Made by a program: the position numbers and the translations under genes
DNA from: Lachnospiraceae bacterium UBA2734
Lineage (GTDB): Bacteria > Bacillota > Clostridia > Lachnospirales > Lachnospiraceae
Length of the DNA stretch: 13,147 nt
Reading direction: 5' to 3'
Assembly: GCA_002353635.1 (NCBI GenBank)
Contig: DEKA01000042.1
Coordinates: 26,281-39,427 of the forward strand
In this document: positions 1-6,259 of the stretch, piece after piece
Layout of the letters: every line of letters begins with the position of its first letter
Numbering within the stretch: position 1 is the first letter of the stretch
Notes under the pieces: model-generated
Told to the model about the DNA's origin: nothing
Databases searched by the model: none
Seen by the model: the letters and a program-made list of their open reading frames with translations, nothing else

Positions 1-153
1 TTCATCATCGGCGTCGTTCAGGATTCTGTCGAGACGGCGCTCAACTCCTCGGGTGATGCTGAATTCACGGCAACCGCTGAGTACCGCCAGTGGGAGAAGG
101 ACGGCAAGGATCTGCCGTACTTCCTTGGCGGCACGAGAAAACTCGATATCTGA
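1..153 (+). CDS. C-terminal fragment of a probable dicarboxylate/amino-acid:cation symporter (DAACS/GltP family)
   Basis: Frame 1 is open from the window edge to a TGA at 151-153, giving 50 residues; the start lies outside the window. The fragment begins with a hydrophobic stretch (FIIGVVQ) and then shows D8-SVE-T12-AL-N15-SSG-D19. This spacing (D..xT..N..GD) matches the substrate/sodium-binding motif in the last transmembrane helix of GltPh-like transporters (DMGRTMVNVTGD), so I infer a sodium- or proton-coupled amino-acid or dicarboxylate carrier in the cytoplasmic membrane. The remaining ~30 residues are charged and would be the cytoplasmic tail. The position held in GltPh by the substrate-contacting arginine is Glu11 here, which would imply a different substrate. 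A terminator follows about 30 bp downstream, so this gene ends its own transcript and is not part of the purine operon. The family call rests on one motif only. Confidence 0.55.
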   Translation, partial: FIIGVVQDSVETALNSSGDAEFTATAEYRQWEKDGKDLPYFLGGTRKLDI

Positions 154-182
154 ACATACATTTGATCTCGCTGTTATTATCT

Positions 183-220
183 CGGGAAGGCTCTCTTAGG
201 AGGGACTTCCCGTTTTCTAT
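183..220 (+). terminator. Rho-independent terminator of the upstream transporter gene
   Basis: CGGGAAG at 183-189 is perfectly complementary to CTTCCCG at 206-212, giving a 7-bp stem, and TTTTCTAT follows directly at 213-220. Its place 30 bp after the stop codon at 151-153 fits termination of that gene. The 16-nt loop is longer than ideal, so efficiency may be moderate. Confidence 0.7.
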
Positions 221-227
221 CTGTAAG

Positions 228-288
228 AGTACGCTTGACCGGGACAGGAGTGCCCTCAGCCCGCTCCCGCTTCCTGAATGAGCGTACT
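228..288 (+). other. Inverted-repeat element, possible structured RNA or second terminator
   Basis: AGTACGCT at 228-235 is the exact reverse complement of AGCGTACT at 281-288, extendable by two G-U pairs. The 45-nt interior is GC-rich and can form one of two mutually exclusive inner stems: CAGGA (245-249) with TCCTG (272-276), or CGGGA (240-244) with TCCCG (265-269). GTTTTAGTTCTT begins about 6 bases after the outer stem, so it could act as a weak terminator. It sits between a terminator and a candidate promoter and does not match any riboswitch or small RNA I can name. An ORF crossing it on either strand has no ribosome-binding support. Confidence 0.4.
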
Positions 289-316
289 GACAGTGTTTTA
301 GTTCTTCTGTAATCGG

Positions 317-345
317 TTGCAGGCACATAGTTTTTCGACTAAAAT
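317..345 (+). promoter_or_regulatory. Candidate sigma-A promoter for the purine genes
   Basis: A -10-like TAAAAT (340-345, five of six consensus bases) lies 17 bp downstream of TTGCAG (317-322), which keeps the TTG of the -35 consensus but is otherwise weak. Transcription would start near 352 and leave a leader of roughly 125 nt before purO. It is the best-spaced pair seen in the stretch between the terminator and purO. No match to a PurR operator was recognised. Confidence 0.35.
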
Positions 346-365
346 GATACTGATTTGTCTCATGC

Positions 366-462
366 CTTTCGACGCCCAAAAGTCATCGAAAGAGCAGAAG
401 ACACAGCCTGGCAGACACCTTATTTTCACGAAACTGGATCCTGTGCAAAGACCAGTACAGGA
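366..462 (+). promoter_or_regulatory. Leader hairpins upstream of purO
   Basis: Two inverted repeats lie in the predicted leader. CTTTCGA at 366-372 pairs with TCGAAAG at 386-392 (13-nt loop), and TCCTGT at 439-444 pairs with ACAGGA at 457-462 (12-nt loop). A competing CTGG/CCAG pair (434-437 with 452-455) overlaps the second. The second hairpin ends two bases before the GGAGAG ribosome-binding site (465-470), so its folding could affect ribosome access. No purine, ZTP or tetrahydrofolate riboswitch consensus was recognised. A regulatory role is inference. Confidence 0.3.
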
Positions 463-476
463 ATGGAGAGCTGATT

Positions 477-1193
477 ATGAACAATCTTGAGGAGCACCTG
501 CAGTCTGTATCGTACCCCGGAAGGGGCATCACCATCGGCAGATCGGTCGACGGCAAAAAGGGAGTGATCGCCTACTTCATCATGGGCAGGAGCGTCAACA
601 GCCGCAACCGCGTCTTCGTTGAGGACGGAGAGGGCATCCGCACGCAGGCATTTGACCCCTCAAAAATGTCGGATCCGAGCCTGATCATCTACGCGCCGGT
701 CCGTGTACTAGGCAACAAGACCATCGTCACCAATGGAGACCAGACAGATACTATCTATGAGGGGATGGATCGCCAGGAGACGTTCGAGCAGTCTCTAAGA
801 AAGCGCACATTTGAGCCGGACGAGCCGAACTACACACCCAGAATCTCCGGCGTTCTTCATATCGAGCAGACCTTCAATTACGCCATGTCCATCATCAAGA
901 GCGACCAGGGCGATCCCTCCGAGGTGCTGCGCTTTATGTACGCCTATGAGCATCCGAAGGCAGGCGAGGGACACTTCATCAGCACATACAAGGGCGACGG
1001 GAATCCGCTTCCTTCCTACGAAGGCGAGCCGCTGACACTGCACTTCGATGAGGCATTTACTGCGGATATCGACACTTTTACGGACAGGATCTGGAAGGCA
1101 CTCAATGCAGACAATAAGGTCTCTCTGTTCACAAGATTCATTGATCTGCAGAGCGGGACTTATGAATCCAGAATTGTGAACCGCAATCAGTAA
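477..1193 (+). CDS. purO: IMP cyclohydrolase, PurO type
   Basis: This 238-aa cytosolic enzyme is predicted to close FAICAR to inosine monophosphate with loss of water, the final step of de novo purine synthesis. Its N-terminus carries the family signature: YPGRGITIGR at residues 13-22, followed by AYFIMGRSVNSRNRVF at 32-47. This belongs to the archaeal-type PurO fold (IMP_cyclohyd family), which is unrelated to the cyclohydrolase domain of bifunctional PurH. The length is slightly above the roughly 200 aa of archaeal PurO. ATG at 477 is favoured because GGAGAG (465-470) lies six bases upstream. The AICAR transformylase gene follows 102 bp downstream, so the two neighbours supply the two activities normally fused in PurH. 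No truncation or frameshift is seen. The assignment is strong; the regulation is unknown. Confidence 0.9.
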   Translation: MNNLEEHLQSVSYPGRGITIGRSVDGKKGVIAYFIMGRSVNSRNRVFVEDGEGIRTQAFDPSKMSDPSLIIYAPVRVLGNKTIVTNGDQTDTIYEGMDRQETFEQSLRKRTFEPDEPNYTPRISGVLHIEQTFNYAMSIIKSDQGDPSEVLRFMYAYEHPKAGEGHFISTYKGDGNPLPSYEGEPLTLHFDEAFTADIDTFTDRIWKALNADNKVSLFTRFIDLQSGTYESRIVNRNQ

Positions 1194-1248
1194 AACTGCC
1201 GTCCGCAGCAGGATGGCTATGCTAACCGGTTTGAATAGGAGTGGAGTG

Positions 1249-1267
1249 CTGCTGTCAGAGGCAGCAG
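1249..1267 (+). other. Small hairpin between purO and the AICAR transformylase gene
   Basis: CTGCTG (1249-1254) pairs with CAGCAG (1262-1267) around a 7-nt loop in the 102-bp intergenic gap. No T-run follows, so it is not an intrinsic terminator. It ends 14 bases before the strong AGGGAGG ribosome-binding site (1281-1287). It might be a processing or stability element; the function is not evident. Confidence 0.3.
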
Positions 1268-1295
1268 ATGCGCATTAGCGAGGGAGGAATCTGCG

Positions 1296-2477
1296 ATGAA
1301 TTCGATGGAGCTTAAGTATGGCTGCAATCCGAACCAGAAGCCCGCGAGGGTTTTCATGGAGGATGGATCTGATCTGCCGGTAACGGTCCTGAACGGGCGT
1401 CCCGGCTACATTAACCTTTTGGACGCACTGAACGGCTGGCAGCTCGTGACAGAGCTGAAGAGAGCAACAGGAAAGCCCGCAGCCACTTCCTTCAAGCACG
1501 TCAGCCCTGCGGGCGCTGCAATCGGACTGCCCCTCAGCGACGTGGAGAAGAAGATGTACTGGATCGAGGAAGAAGGGGAGCTCTCGGCGCTCGCCTGTGC
1601 CTTTGCAAGGGCCAGAGGAGCGGACCGCATGTCCTCCTTCGGCGACTTCATCGCGCTCTCTGATCCGGTGGATGTATGCACAGCAAAGATCATCAAGCAT
1701 GAGGTCTCGGACGGCATCATTGCACCCGGATACGATCCGGAGGCACTTGATATTCTGAAGGCCAAGAAGAGGGGAAGCTACTGCATTCTGCAGATTGACC
1801 CCGCTTATAAGCCCGCAGCACTCGAGAGGAAGCAAGTGTTCGGCATCACCTTCGAGCAGGGGCACAACAACAGTGTCATCGATGCGGATCTTTTCAAGAA
1901 TATCGTGACAAAGAACAAGGATCTTCCTGCGTGGGCAGTGGATGACATGGCGATCTCCATGATCACCCTCAAGTACACGCAGTCCAATTCCGTCTGCTAC
2001 GTCAAGGGCGGACAGGCAATCGGTATCGGCGCAGGCCAGCAGTCCCGCATTCACTGCACGAGACTTGCCGGGCAGAAGGCCGACAACTGGTGGCTGCGCC
2101 ATGCACCGCAGGTGCTGGATCTTCCATTTAAGGAAGAGGGACTTACGAGAAACGACCGCGACAATGCAATTGATCTCTACATCGGCGATGAGTACGAGGA
2201 TGTGCTCGCGGACGGCAAGTGGCAGAAGCTCTTTACAAGGAAGCCGGATGTCTTCACGGCAGAGGACAAGAAGGCCTGGATTGCTAAGAATACCGACGTT
2301 GTTCTTGGCTCCGATGCCTTCTTCCCGTTTGCTGACAACATTGAGCGCGCAGCGAGAAGCGGCGTACATTACGTTGCAGAGCCCGGCGGATCCAAGAGGG
2401 ATGATCTCGTGATCGCAGCGGCGGACGCACACAATATGGTGATGGCATTTACAGGTCTTCGCCTGTTCCACCATTGA
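1296..2477 (+). CDS. purH: Stand-alone AICAR transformylase (phosphoribosylaminoimidazolecarboxamide formyltransferase)
   Basis: The 393-aa protein is predicted to transfer a formyl group from 10-formyltetrahydrofolate to AICAR, giving FAICAR, the substrate of the PurO enzyme encoded just upstream. It starts with the family motif YGCNPNQKPA (residues 8-17). It has FKHVSPAGAA at 66-75, where K67 and H68 match the catalytic Lys-His pair of the transformylase domain, and TQSNSVCYVKGGQAIGIGAGQQSR in the middle of the protein. There is no N-terminal MGS-like cyclohydrolase domain, so this is only the transformylase half of classical PurH; the length fits stand-alone members. ATG at 1296 is preceded by AGGGAGG at 1281-1287; the in-frame ATG nine bases later is too far from that site. 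The ispF start lies 19 bp after the stop, suggesting shared transcription. The symbol purH is used loosely because only one of its two activities is present. Confidence 0.93.
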   Translation: MNSMELKYGCNPNQKPARVFMEDGSDLPVTVLNGRPGYINLLDALNGWQLVTELKRATGKPAATSFKHVSPAGAAIGLPLSDVEKKMYWIEEEGELSALACAFARARGADRMSSFGDFIALSDPVDVCTAKIIKHEVSDGIIAPGYDPEALDILKAKKRGSYCILQIDPAYKPAALERKQVFGITFEQGHNNSVIDADLFKNIVTKNKDLPAWAVDDMAISMITLKYTQSNSVCYVKGGQAIGIGAGQQSRIHCTRLAGQKADNWWLRHAPQVLDLPFKEEGLTRNDRDNAIDLYIGDEYEDVLADGKWQKLFTRKPDVFTAEDKKAWIAKNTDVVLGSDAFFPFADNIERAARSGVHYVAEPGGSKRDDLVIAAADAHNMVMAFTGLRLFHH

Positions 2478-2496
2478 TGAAGAAAGGTTTTATTGC

Positions 2497-3039
2497 ATGA
2501 GAATCGGCACAGGTTATGATGTGCACAAGTTAGTGGATGGCAGGAAGTGTATCATCGGGGGAGTGGATATCCCCTATGAGAAGGGACTTCTTGGGCATTC
2601 GGACGCAGATGTTCTTCTGCATGCCGTGATGGATGCGCTTCTTGGCGCAGCTGCTCTTGGCGACATCGGCAAATGGTTCCCCGACACGGATCCGGAATGG
2701 GAGGGCGCAGATTCAGTGAAGCTCCTCGTCAGAGTCGGCGACATTCTCGAGGAACATCATTACCTTGTGGAGAATATTGATGCCACCGTCATTGCCCAGG
2801 CACCAAAGATGCGCCCATATATTGATCAGATGCGGAAGAACATCGCAGATGCTCTGCATCTCGATGTCTCTCAGGTCAGCGTGAAGGCGACGACGGAGGA
2901 GCATCTGGGCTTTACAGGCAGAGGAGAGGGCATCAGTGCACAGGCTGTGTGTCTTCTGACGACGCCTATGGATGCGTATTCGCAGCAGGTTGGCGGCAGC
3001 GCCGGCGGCTGCGGCGGCTGTCCCATGCACAGGGCATGA
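2497..3039 (+). CDS. ispF: 2-C-methyl-D-erythritol 2,4-cyclodiphosphate synthase (IspF) with a Cys-Gly tail
   Basis: IspF converts CDP-methylerythritol 2-phosphate into the cyclic diphosphate and CMP in the non-mevalonate isoprenoid pathway; the family is a cytosolic homotrimer. RIGTGYDVHK at the N-terminus supplies metal ligands D8 and H10, and GHSDADVLLHAVMDALLG supplies H42. ATTEEHLGFTGRGEGI (131-146) is the conserved active-site and C-terminal motif. The usual family length is about 155-160 aa; this protein has 180. The extra ~25 residues end in a Gly/Ser-rich stretch with C172-GG-C175-PM-H178, which could bind a metal but has no known role. AGAAAGG (2481-2487) precedes the ATG by nine bases. 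The AICAR transformylase gene ends 19 bp upstream. The main assignment is secure. Confidence 0.95.
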   Translation: MRIGTGYDVHKLVDGRKCIIGGVDIPYEKGLLGHSDADVLLHAVMDALLGAAALGDIGKWFPDTDPEWEGADSVKLLVRVGDILEEHHYLVENIDATVIAQAPKMRPYIDQMRKNIADALHLDVSQVSVKATTEEHLGFTGRGEGISAQAVCLLTTPMDAYSQQVGGSAGGCGGCPMHRA

Positions 3040-3197
3040 GAGAGAAGTGTATTGTTCCGGCTCTGGCAGTGCGGGGCGGAAATCTACTCTTTGGCGGCAG
3101 ATTTATGAGAAGGAACCTTTAGCTGTTTTCAGTTCTGAAGAGAGTGACAGGGCTCACAGATACAATATTGGCAGTACAGATAACAAGAGGCAGCAGA
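3040..3197 (+). other. 158-bp gap before cysS, no clear regulatory element
   Basis: The gap holds a weak inverted repeat (AAATCT at 3080-3085 with AGATTT at 3099-3104) and a TACAAT (3161-3166) that resembles a -10 box but lacks a well-spaced -35. I see no T-box anticodon-reading structure or antiterminator motif, although such leaders are common before tRNA synthetase genes in Firmicutes, and the space would be tight for one. No intrinsic terminator separates ispF from cysS, so read-through is likely. Confidence 0.4.
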
Positions 3198-4616
3198 ATG
3201 CAGATTTTCAACACAGAGACAAGACGGCTTGAGGAGTTTGTGCCCATCACACCGGGCGAAGTGAGAATGTATGTGTGCGGGCCGACCGTCTACAACCTCA
3301 TTCATATCGGCAATGCAAGGCCGATGATCGTTTTTGACACGGTGAGAAGGTATTTTGAGTACAAGGGATACAAGGTGAACTATGTATCCAACTTCACCGA
3401 TGTGGATGACAAGATCATCAAAAAGGCCAATGAGGAGGGCGTATCCTGCAGCGAGATCTCTGAGCGGTATATCCGCGAGTGCAAGAAGGATATGGCGGAT
3501 CTGAACGTGAAGCCCGCGACAACGCACCCGCAGGCGACAAAAGAGATCCCCGGCATGATCGAGATGATTCAGGAACTGATTGACCGCGGCTTTGCCTATG
3601 TCGTGGATGATGGAACGGTGTACTTCTCGGTGAAGAAGGACCCTGACTACGGCAAGCTCTCTCATAAGAATCTGGATGATCTCCAGTTCAACATGAGAGG
3701 CATCGCGGTATCCGGCGAGGACCAGAAGAGAGACCCTCTTGACTTCGTGCTGTGGAAGCCGAAGAAGGAAGGGGAGCCCTACTGGGATTCTCCGTGGTGC
3801 AAGGGAAGACCCGGCTGGCACATCGAGTGCTCTGTCATGAGCAGAAAATACCTCGGGGATACCATCGACATCCACGCGGGCGGAGAGGATCTCGTTTTCC
3901 CGCATCATGAGAACGAGATCGCACAGTCTGAGTGCGCAAACGGCAAACCGTTTGTGCATTACTGGATGCACAACGCATTTCTGAACATCGACAACCACAA
4001 GATGTCCAAGTCCCTCGGCAATTTCAAGACGGTGCGTGAGATCGATGCCAAGTATGATCCGCAGGTGCTGCGTTTTCTCATGCTGAGTGCGCATTACAGA
4101 AGTCCTCTGAATTTCTCCGCAGACCTGATGGAGTCGGCAAAGGCCTCCTATGAGCGAATGGTGACCTGCGCGCAGAACCTGGATTTCCGCATCGGGAATG
4201 CGGAGGCGAAGGAGCTATCCGCGGACGAAAAGGAACTTCTGCAGAAGGCGGACGGAAGCCGTGCGGCCTTCGAGAAGGCGATGGACGACGACTTCAATAC
4301 AGCAGATGCGCTGGCGGCAGTATTCGATCTGGTGCGCTTTATCAACAGCAATATGCCGGAGGGCTCTTCGAGGGCTTATCTCGAGGGCCTGAAGAAGGAG
4401 CTCGTCACACTCACGGATGTTCTGGGGCTTATTGTTGAGCGGGCTCCGCAGGCGGATGAGGACGAGACGGCCTGGATTCAGGAGAAGATCGATGAGCGGC
4501 AGGCAGCCAGGAAGTCAAGAGATTTCGCAAAGGCAGACAGCATCCGCGACGAGCTGAAGGACAAAGGCATTATCCTCGAGGACACTAAAGAGGGCGTTAA
4601 ATGGCACAAGGCCTGA
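3198..4616 (+). CDS. cysS: Cysteinyl-tRNA synthetase
   Basis: This 472-aa class I synthetase is predicted to charge tRNA-Cys with cysteine in the cytosol. YVCGPTVYN (25-33) carries the zinc ligand C27, and HIGN at 36-39 is the HIGH-type ATP-binding motif. WHIECSVMSR holds C211, FPHHENEIAQSE holds H236 and E240, completing the zinc site by comparison with the E. coli enzyme, and KMSKS lies at 268-272. The C-terminus is helical and charged, as expected for the anticodon-binding region. The frame stays open to an earlier ATG at 3144, but MQIFNTETR at 3198 is the usual family start and AAGAGG (3185-3190) sits seven bases before it, so 3198 is preferred. The last 16 bp overlap mrnC, implying translational coupling. 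The length is normal (E. coli 461 aa). Confidence 0.95.
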   Translation: MQIFNTETRRLEEFVPITPGEVRMYVCGPTVYNLIHIGNARPMIVFDTVRRYFEYKGYKVNYVSNFTDVDDKIIKKANEEGVSCSEISERYIRECKKDMADLNVKPATTHPQATKEIPGMIEMIQELIDRGFAYVVDDGTVYFSVKKDPDYGKLSHKNLDDLQFNMRGIAVSGEDQKRDPLDFVLWKPKKEGEPYWDSPWCKGRPGWHIECSVMSRKYLGDTIDIHAGGEDLVFPHHENEIAQSECANGKPFVHYWMHNAFLNIDNHKMSKSLGNFKTVREIDAKYDPQVLRFLMLSAHYRSPLNFSADLMESAKASYERMVTCAQNLDFRIGNAEAKELSADEKELLQKADGSRAAFEKAMDDDFNTADALAAVFDLVRFINSNMPEGSSRAYLEGLKKELVTLTDVLGLIVERAPQADEDETAWIQEKIDERQAARKSRDFAKADSIRDELKDKGIILEDTKEGVKWHKA

Positions 4617-5062
4617 AAGAGGAGGGCTTCCGCAAACTGGTTCTGGAAGCCTTTCCGCAGAAGGATGTGGATATAAGGACCTATTCTCCGCTGGCACTGG
4701 CATTTCTTGGGGATGCTGTCTATTCCCTGATCGCAAGGACGATGGCGGTCTCGAAAGGAAACCGGCAGGCGGAAAAGCTCCATAATGAGACAAAGCATCT
4801 GGTCTCTGCACATGCCCAGGCCATGATCGGCGATGCCATTCAGGATCTCCTCACAGAGGAAGAAATCCGGATTTACAAGCGGGGACATAATTCGAATCCT
4901 TACCATCACGCAAAGAACCAGTCGCTTGACGATTATCTGAAGGCGACGGCACTAGAGACATTGTGCGGGTACCTTTATCTGCAGGATAAGACGGATCGGT
5001 TTCTGGAATTAATGAAGGAAGGAATCCAAAGAACGCAGACCGGAGAAGAGAAGAACGCTTAA
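4601..5062 (+). CDS. mrnC: Mini-ribonuclease III (MrnC)
   Basis: This 153-aa protein has the RNase III catalytic fold without the double-stranded RNA-binding domain. In B. subtilis the family trims 23S rRNA precursor ends as a dimer. The catalytic acids appear in LAFLGDAVY (D38) and in TALETLCGYLYL (E119), and HNETKHLVSAHAQA (61-74) is a conserved family segment. Length and motif spacing are typical. The gene begins inside the end of cysS (16-bp overlap, different frame) with AAGAGGG at 4588-4594 as ribosome-binding site. The order cysS-mrnC-rlmB is conserved in many Firmicutes and links tRNA charging with 23S rRNA maturation. Confidence 0.93.
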   Translation: MAQGLKEEGFRKLVLEAFPQKDVDIRTYSPLALAFLGDAVYSLIARTMAVSKGNRQAEKLHNETKHLVSAHAQAMIGDAIQDLLTEEEIRIYKRGHNSNPYHHAKNQSLDDYLKATALETLCGYLYLQDKTDRFLELMKEGIQRTQTGEEKNA

Positions 5063-5085
5063 GTGCAGGTCAATGTCCGTAGTGG

Positions 5086-5111
5086 AATTGCCTGTGCAGC
5101 AGGCAGCAATT
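5086..5111 (+). other. Hairpin between mrnC and rlmB
   Basis: AATTGC (5086-5091) can pair with GCAATT (5106-5111), and TGCCTG (5089-5094) with CAGGCA (5100-5105), giving two overlapping stem registers within a 26-nt stretch. What follows is A-rich, not T-rich, so a classical intrinsic terminator on the + strand is unlikely. It may be a processing or partial-attenuation element in the 75-bp gap. Confidence 0.35.
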
Positions 5112-5137
5112 AACGGTAAAAAGAATAAGAAAGAATA

Positions 5138-6259
5138 ATGGAAAAGAAAATATCAATCAAAAAAATGCAGGAACACAGACAGGCTGCCCGTGAAGAGCAG
5201 AGAAAGGGACCGCAGGATAAGAAAAAGCGCAGCGGTGCCTTTGGCGCGCAGGGCGCTTTCCGCGGCCAGAAGGCGAAGAAGAATGCGGGAGCCGGCATAG
5301 AGGAGCGCATCACAGAAGCGGGTGCGGCAATCCGTGAGCGGACGGAGAAGGCTCTTCGCGCAAAGGAAGGCCGCCGAAAGAATGACAGAGAGCCCTTCTC
5401 AAGAGAGAGAGGAGAGCGGGCAGAACGAAAAGAGCGCACCGGACGGTTCGAAAAGAAAGAGAGAACGGAGAGAGCAGAGAGGACAGAACAGACTGATTTT
5501 TCCTTCAATTCGGAGCAGACCGGTGCAGATGAGAGCCGGATCGAGGGAAGAAACGCCGTGACAGAGGCATTTCGTTCCGGCAGGACGGTTGACCGCCTCT
5601 ATGTGTTGGAAGGCTGTCAGGACGGCGCCGTTCTGACCATCAAGAGGATGGCGGCCAAGGCCGGCACGCCGATCAAGTATCTCTCCAGACAGCGCCTGGA
5701 CCAGATGTCTGCAACGGGGAGCCATCAGGGCGTCATCGCCGTTCTCGCCGCCTATCACTATGCGGAGATGGAGGATCTCTTCGCACGGGCCAGGGAGCGC
5801 GGGGAAGATCCCTTCTTCATCATTCTGGACAATATTGAGGATCCGCACAATCTCGGCGCCATCATCAGAACCGCCAATGTGGCAGGTGCGCATGGCGTTA
5901 TTATTCCAAAGGACAGAGCGTGCGGGCTGACCGCTGTAGTCGCCAAGGCATCTGCGGGTGCTATCAACTATACGCCTGTCGTAAAGGTTACGAATATTGC
6001 TTCCACCATCGAAGAATTGAAGGAGAGAGGTCTCTGGTTTGTCTGTGCAGATATGGATGGCACACCGATGACGAGACTGAACCTGACGGGACCCATAGGA
6101 CTTGTGATCGGCGCAGAGGGGAACGGTGTCTCCAGACTGGTCAGGGAGAGGTGCGATACCATTGCATCCATTCCCATGCGGGGTGAGATCAATTCTCTCA
6201 ACGCCTCTGTTGCAGCGGGTGTTCTCATGTACGAGATTGTCCGACAGAGACTGGGATGA
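5138..6259 (+). CDS. rlmB: 23S rRNA (guanosine-2'-O-)-methyltransferase RlmB with a long basic N-terminal extension
   Basis: The protein (373 aa) is a SPOUT-class enzyme predicted to methylate a ribose 2'-OH in 23S rRNA (G2251 in E. coli), using S-adenosylmethionine. Residues 134-205 form the substrate-binding domain (IEGRNAVTEAFRSG; GSHQGVIAVLA). Residues 225-372 are the trefoil-knot catalytic domain: motif 1 DNIEDPHNLGAIIRTA (N238, R244), motif 2 VIGAEGNGVSR, motif 3 IPMRGEINSLNASVAAGVL. Usual RlmB length is about 245 aa. The extra ~133 N-terminal residues are Arg/Lys/Glu-rich and low-complexity, probably disordered and RNA-binding. The DNA there is strikingly purine-rich (about 5388-5500). 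The ribosome-binding site is weak (AAGAAAG at 5127-5133), and no better internal start was seen. Exact target specificity among TrmH-family enzymes is inferred from the operon and similarity. Confidence 0.88.
   Translation: MEKKISIKKMQEHRQAAREEQRKGPQDKKKRSGAFGAQGAFRGQKAKKNAGAGIEERITEAGAAIRERTEKALRAKEGRRKNDREPFSRERGERAERKERTGRFEKKERTERAERTEQTDFSFNSEQTGADESRIEGRNAVTEAFRSGRTVDRLYVLEGCQDGAVLTIKRMAAKAGTPIKYLSRQRLDQMSATGSHQGVIAVLAAYHYAEMEDLFARARERGEDPFFIILDNIEDPHNLGAIIRTANVAGAHGVIIPKDRACGLTAVVAKASAGAINYTPVVKVTNIASTIEELKERGLWFVCADMDGTPMTRLNLTGPIGLVIGAEGNGVSRLVRERCDTIASIPMRGEINSLNASVAAGVLMYEIVRQRLG

Noticed and set aside
65..379. Small frames on both strands in the transporter-purO gap
   Set aside because: They cross the terminator and inverted repeats, lack ribosome-binding sites and have no coherent protein features.
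154..476. ZTP, purine or tetrahydrofolate riboswitch ahead of the purine genes
   Set aside because: Searched by eye for their conserved cores; only a fragmentary CCTGGCA (406-412) was found, without the partner segments.
1275..2474. 399-aa open frame on the minus strand opposite the AICAR transformylase gene
   Set aside because: It mirrors the real gene almost exactly, has a Cys/Arg/His/Leu-rich composition typical of antisense frames, and lacks a supported start. The plus-strand protein has clear family motifs.
3144..3197. 18-residue N-terminal extension of cysteinyl-tRNA synthetase from an upstream ATG
   Set aside because: The family starts at the MQIFNT position and the ribosome-binding site AAGAGG fits the 3198 ATG.
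3129..4094. 321-aa minus-strand frame opposite cysS
   Set aside because: Shadow of cysS; no recognisable domain, and the + strand product is a complete synthetase.
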